Both the position numbers and the translations under genes were made by a program. The notes beneath the pieces are model-generated. The model made no database searches and was not told the origin of the DNA. It worked only from the letters and a program-made list of their open reading frames with translations. A stretch of DNA of 64,000 nucleotides from Atrichornis clamosus (taxonomy: Eukaryota; Chordata; Aves; Passeriformes; Menuridae). This document shows positions 63,401-64,000 of the stretch, piece after piece. Within the stretch, counting starts at the first letter, position 1. Each line of letters opens with the position of its first letter. The DNA is taken from contig WBMZ01014048.1 of NCBI GenBank assembly GCA_013400975.1, forward strand, positions 62,001 to 126,000. The letters run 5' to 3'.

Positions 63401-63725
63401 GAACTGAGGGGATCTGAGGGGGAAAGTCCTTTGAAATTAACACCCAAGTCTCTACTGTCCTGTTTCCTGCTACCTTGACAGCATCAATTCCAGTACATTT
63501 TTTCTGTTGAATTTCAGCAACAGTTTTAGAGTATAACACAAATTATCTTTTAGGTATGATCCCAAAACAGATATGTGGACTTCTGTGGCCTCTATGAGCA
63601 TTAGCAGAGATGCAGTGGGGGTATGTCTTCTTGGTGACAAGTTGTACGCTGTTGGAGGATATGATGGTCAAACATATCTTAATACAGTGGAGTCTTATGA
63701 TCCCCAGACAAATGAATGGACACAG
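24115..63725 (+). CDS. KLHL5: KLHL5, kelch-like protein 5, spliced gene model (10 coding exons, 3' end off window)
   Basis: Joining ten exons gives 689 uninterrupted codons that match remembered human KLHL5 almost residue for residue in the BTB, BACK and Kelch parts. Kelch-like proteins use BTB to dimerise and bind CUL3, and Kelch to recruit substrates for ubiquitylation; KLHL5 is a cytoplasmic, actin-associated member whose substrates are poorly defined. Regions by residue: N-terminal extension 1-139, ending in an acidic serine-rich stretch; BTB about 160-270; BACK about 275-380; six Kelch blades from about 418. Blade Gly-Gly pairs start at 425, 472, 519, 566, 613 and 666. The start is the first in-frame ATG after a stop, with A at -3. 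Intron phases agree at every junction, and every intron is GT-AG. The last roughly 18 codons lie past 64000. The close paralogues KLHL4 and KLHL1 are less likely because the N-terminal extension matches KLHL5 and TMEM156 is adjacent. Confidence 0.95.
24492..27990. other. KLHL5 intron 1, first part
   Basis: This is AT-rich intron sequence before the first CR1 fragment of the intron. Short open frames such as 24895-25077 and 26560-26826 are isolated and unlike any protein I know. Nothing else was recognised. Confidence 0.5.
27991..28470 (-). mobile_element. CR1 LINE fragment, antisense, in KLHL5 intron 1
   Basis: The plus strand starts TATCACAGAATGGGTCAGGT and TGGAAGGGACCACAGTGAGT, then GGAGACTCCACAGCCTCTCT, CTCTTGTCCTATTGCTTGGC, CAGGCCCAGTTCCCTCAATC and finally AGCCCAGAACTGTACATGGT. 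This is the standard order of an antisense CR1 3' end. It is 5'-truncated and contains frame disruptions. Confidence 0.93.
28471..31847. other. KLHL5 intron 1, middle part
   Basis: No exon or transposable element was recognised. There is an imperfect 36-base-period repeat (TCAAATTTTAAATG at 29810 and 29846), a somewhat GC-richer patch at 30190-30660 with open frames on both strands but no recognisable product, and a GA-rich run at 31370-31392. Confidence 0.45.
31370..31392. repeat. GA-rich simple repeat
   Basis: This is an imperfect (GA)n purine run within KLHL5 intron 1. Confidence 0.75.
31848..32505 (-). mobile_element. CR1 LINE fragment, antisense, least decayed copy
   Basis: The plus strand opens with the reversed tail AATCATAGAATCATTACGGT and then AAAGACCTCTAAGATCACAG. 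Read on the minus strand, one frame stays open from about 32505 to 31946. It shows the C-terminal CR1 reverse-transcriptase motifs: [51 protein letters not shown], and [10 protein letters not shown] near the end. The open frame indicates a younger insertion than the other copies. The 5' part of the element is missing, so it cannot be autonomous. Confidence 0.94.
32506..35272. other. KLHL5 intron 1, last part
   Basis: No transposable element was recognised. It contains a run of 23 T at 33857-33879 followed by GCAG, and ends at the acceptor of coding exon 2 (CTTCAGCAG at 35264-35272). Open frames at 33893-34165 and 34621-34984 are not supported by splice context. Confidence 0.5.
33857..33879. 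repeat. Poly(T) run of 23 bases
   Basis: An uninterrupted T run is followed by GCAG, so it looks like an extreme polypyrimidine-AG acceptor on the plus strand. Read on the minus strand it is an A tract and could be the tail of a retroposed sequence. No AATAAA motif lies just 5' of that A tract, so a retrocopy is not supported. Confidence 0.9.
35273..35455 (+). CDS. KLHL5: KLHL5 coding exon 2 (start of BTB domain)
   Basis: Encodes residues 126-187, with split arginine codons at both ends. After a short serine- and asparagine-rich linker comes [20 protein letters not shown] at residue 140, then [16 protein letters not shown], the hallmark first strands of a BTB domain. The tandem acceptor TTCAGCAG offers two AG choices; only the second (exon from 35273) preserves the frame and matches the human linker. 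The donor CACAG|GTAAG is a near-perfect consensus. The internal ATG at 35313 could serve a shorter isoform that keeps the complete BTB-BACK-Kelch core. Confidence 0.96.
38066..38084. repeat. 19-base AT-rich palindrome
   Basis: CTTAATTAA at 38066-38074 and TTAATTAAG at 38076-38084 are exact reverse complements around one central T. Low complexity makes chance formation likely. Confidence 0.8.
39499..39539. repeat. Two-part hairpin (9-base and 7-base stems)
   Basis: CTGTTAAAT at 39499-39507 pairs with ATTTAACAG at 39531-39539, and AGAGCCA at 39514-39520 pairs with TGGCTCT at 39524-39530 around a GGA loop. Six unpaired bases bulge on the left side. Sixteen exact base pairs in 41 bases would form a stable hairpin in DNA or in the pre-mRNA. 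Confidence 0.8.
40279..40307. repeat. 29-base near-perfect palindrome
   Basis: CTTTTGGAGGACTC at 40279-40292 is the exact reverse complement of GAGTCCTCCAAAAG at 40294-40307, separated by a single T. The composition is mixed, so this is less likely to be chance than the AT-rich palindromes nearby. It is too short for a microRNA precursor. It could form a small cruciform or a protein-binding dyad. Confidence 0.9.
42348..42484 (+). CDS. KLHL5: KLHL5 coding exon 3 (BTB domain)
   Basis: Encodes residues 187-233: [20 protein letters not shown] and on to the QYAYT at the exon end. This is the central BTB helix and strand set, including the segment that in Kelch-like proteins faces CUL3. Small differences from the remembered human sequence (KALWALVQ for NSLWSLIQ) are conservative. 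Acceptor TACTCAG and donor ACAG|GTAATT are both good, and the phases (2 in, 1 out) fit the neighbouring exons. Confidence 0.96.
42622..42985 (-). mobile_element. CR1 LINE fragment, antisense, in KLHL5 intron 3
   Basis: The plus strand reads CATAGAATATCCTGAGTTGG, AAGTCCAACTCCTGACTCTG, CACACCATGTGCCCAAGAGT, GGGGAGTCTGTTCCAGTGCC and CTGTCACTGGTCAGCAGAGA. This is the antisense 3' end of a CR1. It fills nearly half of the 784-base intron 3 and lies 138 bases after the exon 3 donor. Confidence 0.92.
43269..43465 (+). CDS. KLHL5: KLHL5 coding exon 4 (end of BTB, start of BACK)
   Basis: Encodes residues 233-298. [20 protein letters not shown] and [20 protein letters not shown] form the last BTB helices (3-box region used for CUL3 contact). 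[20 protein letters not shown] begins BACK. The acceptor is TTACTAG at 43262-43268. The donor ATG|GTATGT leaves phase 0. The match to human KLHL5 is essentially exact over this exon, as I recall it. Confidence 0.97.
43466..48229. other. KLHL5 intron 4, first part
   Basis: AT-rich intron with no recognised transposable element or RNA gene. The open frame at 47709-47921 sits in a slightly GC-richer patch but resembles no known protein. Confidence 0.45.
48230..48760 (+). other. Decayed coding-like block of unknown origin in intron 4
   Basis: Plus-strand translations of this patch are unusually charged and polar for intron DNA. Examples are an acidic piece, [17 protein letters not shown], in the frame open at 48233-48430, and, in another frame near 48495-48560, a piece rich in Glu, Arg and Gln. 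Stops and frame changes break it up. It may be a relic of a processed gene or of an old endogenous retroviral gag-like region, but I cannot match it to a family. No LTRs, poly(A) tail or target duplications were seen, and the whole block could be chance. Confidence 0.22.
48761..50938. other. KLHL5 intron 4, last part
   Basis: AT-rich intron ending in the strong acceptor TTCTCTTTTTCAG (50926-50938). Nothing else was recognised. Confidence 0.5.
50939..51151 (+). CDS. KLHL5: KLHL5 coding exon 5 (BACK domain)
   Basis: Encodes residues 299-369 as exactly 71 codons in phase 0-0. The peptide carries the BACK signature: [20 protein letters not shown], then [34 protein letters not shown] and [13 protein letters not shown]. 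In Kelch-like proteins this helical domain positions the Kelch propeller relative to CUL3. The acceptor has a near-continuous pyrimidine tract, and the donor is CAA|GTAAAT. Because both phases are 0, skipping this exon would keep the frame. Confidence 0.97.
51659..51684. repeat. Exact 13-base tandem duplication
   Basis: GTGAATTACAGTT occurs at 51659-51671 and again at 51672-51684, directly before the CR1 element that follows. Confidence 0.9.
51690..52535 (+). mobile_element. CR1 LINE fragment, sense, interrupted by the assembly gap
   Basis: The left part reads GAAGGCAGGGAGGCCCTGCA and encodes CR1 reverse-transcriptase motifs in frames on the plus strand ([37 protein letters not shown]). The right part after the gap ends with TGGGTCCCTTCCAACTCGGC and a TTCTGTGATTCTGTGATT tail, the CR1 3' terminus. 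The left boundary is approximate. The insertion lies in KLHL5 intron 5. Confidence 0.93.
51953..52466. other. Assembly gap, 514 N
   Basis: An unbroken run of N lies inside a CR1 element. The gap length may be an estimate. The expected missing sequence is the middle of the CR1 3' region. Confidence 0.99.
52536..55842. other. KLHL5 intron 5, last part
   Basis: AT-rich intron ending in the acceptor TTTCTTTTTCACAG at 55829-55842. No exon or transposable element was recognised. Open frames (for example 53420-53671 and 54908-55165) are unsupported. Confidence 0.5.
55843..56029 (+). CDS. KLHL5: KLHL5 coding exon 6 (end of BACK, first Kelch strand)
   Basis: Encodes residues 370-432. [20 protein letters not shown] and [20 protein letters not shown] finish the BACK helices. 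A basic linker (RTKPRKS) follows, and then [13 protein letters not shown], the first Kelch strand with its Gly-Gly pair at 425-426. The donor AAAG|GTATTG leaves phase 1. Confidence 0.97.
56030..56920. other. KLHL5 intron 6
   Basis: An 891-base AT-rich intron containing an A-rich run at 56385-56411. The open frame at 56593-56802 has no support. It ends at the acceptor GTCATTCAG. Confidence 0.85.
56921..57145 (+). CDS. KLHL5: KLHL5 coding exon 7 (Kelch blades 1-2)
   Basis: Encodes residues 432-507. It closes blade 1 ([19 protein letters not shown]) and carries blade 2, with [20 protein letters not shown] and [16 protein letters not shown]. The conserved Gly-Gly is at 472-473, with the Tyr and Trp spacing typical of Kelch repeats. 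The acceptor GTCATTCAG and donor CTTG|GTATGT are good, at phase 1 on both sides. Confidence 0.97.
57435..57597 (+). CDS. KLHL5: KLHL5 coding exon 8 (Kelch blade 3)
   Basis: Encodes residues 507-561: [20 protein letters not shown] and [20 protein letters not shown], a complete Kelch motif with Gly-Gly at 519-520. The preceding intron is only 289 bases and has a T-rich acceptor (GTTTTTTAG). The donor GGAAA|GTATGT splits a lysine codon after its second base. Confidence 0.97.
57598..58099. other. KLHL5 intron 8, first part
   Basis: This 502-base stretch between the exon 8 donor and the L3/CR1-like fragment contains nothing I recognise. The open frame at 57703-57918 is unsupported. Confidence 0.5.
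58100..58500 (-). mobile_element. Old L3/CR1-like LINE fragment, antisense
   Basis: The plus strand keeps the general order of an antisense L3/CR1 3' region. Near its start is CTGGAAGTGACCTCAAGGAG, then CTCCAGTGGTTTAGTTTCTG, CTTGAAATTCTCCTGATGTC and CTGAATAATTCCAGCTCCTT. It is much more diverged than the other copies and has no intact motif, so the boundaries are approximate. Confidence 0.5.
58590..59080 (-). mobile_element. CR1 LINE fragment, antisense, diverged, in KLHL5 intron 8
   Basis: The plus strand begins GGAATCACAGAATTGTAGAA and TTGGATTGGAAGGGACCTCT. It continues through an altered 3' untranslated region, then CATATGTCATGTGTTCTAGG and CACCTTAGTGACCGCCAGCT, ending near AGCATAGCAAGATCTTTCTT. 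The order fits CR1, but there are many substitutions and indels, indicating an older copy. Confidence 0.88.
59081..61343. other. KLHL5 intron 8, last part
   Basis: AT-rich intron ending in a long T tract and the acceptor CCCCTTTGTAG (61333-61343). Open frames at 59575-59784 and 60334-60561 have no support. Confidence 0.5.
61344..61556 (+). CDS. KLHL5: KLHL5 coding exon 9 (Kelch blades 4-5)
   Basis: Encodes residues 561-632. Blade 4 reads [20 protein letters not shown] and [20 protein letters not shown], with Gly-Gly at 566-567. Blade 5 begins [20 protein letters not shown], with Gly-Gly at 613-614, and carries the longer loop ([12 protein letters not shown]) that widens the next blade spacing to 53 residues. 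The donor AGAAAG|GTAATA splits an arginine codon. Confidence 0.97.
61557..63553. other. KLHL5 intron 9
   Basis: A 1997-base AT-rich intron. No transposable element or RNA gene was recognised. It ends at the acceptor ATCTTTTAG (63545-63553). Confidence 0.85.
63554..63725 (+). CDS. KLHL5: KLHL5 coding exon 10 (Kelch blades 5-6), last exon in window
   Basis: Encodes residues 632-689. [20 protein letters not shown] closes blade 5. [20 protein letters not shown] and [15 protein letters not shown] give blade 6, with Gly-Gly at 666-667. The donor is CAG|GTATTG at 63725/63726, phase 0. The closing beta strand and stop codon, about 18 residues in human, must be in a further exon outside the window. 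Confidence 0.97.
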
Positions 63726-64000
63726 GTATTGTTTCTGATCAGACCACACACTACTATTAATCTTGTTATTTCAAGTGTGCCACTTTTTACAAGGAGAATT
63801 CAAATACTCCTTCTCTAAAATGGACTTTCTTACTAGTCTGTTGTGAGTCTCTCTTTTTTTCCTTTGTGTACCGTCTTGAGATGATTTGTCTTGAACAGAC
63901 AGTTGTTAATTTCTAATAAACTGCCCTTCTTTCTCTGGCAAGAGTATAGCTATTTTCTTTGACAACTTTAACTACTTTTAATAAAATGTATTGACATATT
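63726..64000. other. Start of KLHL5 intron 10
   Basis: The sequence after the exon 10 donor runs to the window edge. An in-frame read-through ends at a TAA at 63816-63818, which would add an unrelated tail. The terminal KLHL5 exon is not present here. Confidence 0.8.

Noticed and set aside
1..64000. tRNA, rRNA, CRISPR or bacterial-type operon structures
   Set aside because: Reading both strands gave no cloverleaf with an anticodon arm, no spaced direct-repeat array and no clustered same-strand genes; the sequence is ordinary vertebrate intron and spacer DNA.

Overview
This is a single contiguous piece of vertebrate nuclear DNA. It is intron-rich, AT-rich and carries one strong CpG island. 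It also carries several CR1-type LINE fragments with the characteristic 3' end (the reverse complement of a TCATAGAATCA-type tail). CR1 abundance together with near-human protein conservation points to a bird, although a turtle or crocodile cannot be excluded from the window alone. No bacterial, plasmid or CRISPR-like content is present.

Layout. Positions 1-4368 are probably intron 1 of TMEM156 on the minus strand. The first coding exon of TMEM156 lies at 4369-4468 (minus). Positions 4469-6940 are the spacer between two head-to-head genes. A CpG island at about 6950-7800 is the likely KLHL5 promoter. A second, smaller CpG-dense and G-rich block follows at about 9430-9990. KLHL5 then runs on the plus strand to the right edge. 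Ten coding exons were placed by GT-AG boundaries and reading-phase continuity (24115-24491, 35273-35455, 42348-42484, 43269-43465, 50939-51151, 55843-56029, 56921-57145, 57435-57597, 61344-61556, 63554-63725). Together they encode 689 codons without a stop. The final short exon, expected to encode about 18 residues, lies beyond base 64000.

KLHL5 is a BTB-BACK-Kelch protein of the class that bridges substrates to CUL3 ubiquitin ligase. The N-terminal extension is in exon 1, BTB in exons 2-4, BACK in exons 4-6 and six Kelch blades in exons 6-10. The six blade Gly-Gly pairs fall at residues 425, 472, 519, 566, 613 and 666. The spacing is an even 47 residues, except for one 53-residue step. TMEM156 is a membrane protein of unclear function; only its N-terminal signal/anchor segment is present.

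Introns carry seven CR1 pieces (five antisense and two sense to KLHL5), one older L3/CR1-like piece, a 514-base assembly gap inside one CR1, several short inverted or tandem repeats, and one decayed coding-like block in intron 4. I found no convincing undescribed biological system. The most useful leads are the shifted reading frame of the KLHL5 N-terminal leader, the second CpG block, two strong hairpins about 740 bases apart in intron 2, and the decayed block at 48230-48760. All homology statements rest on recalled family sequences, not on a search.
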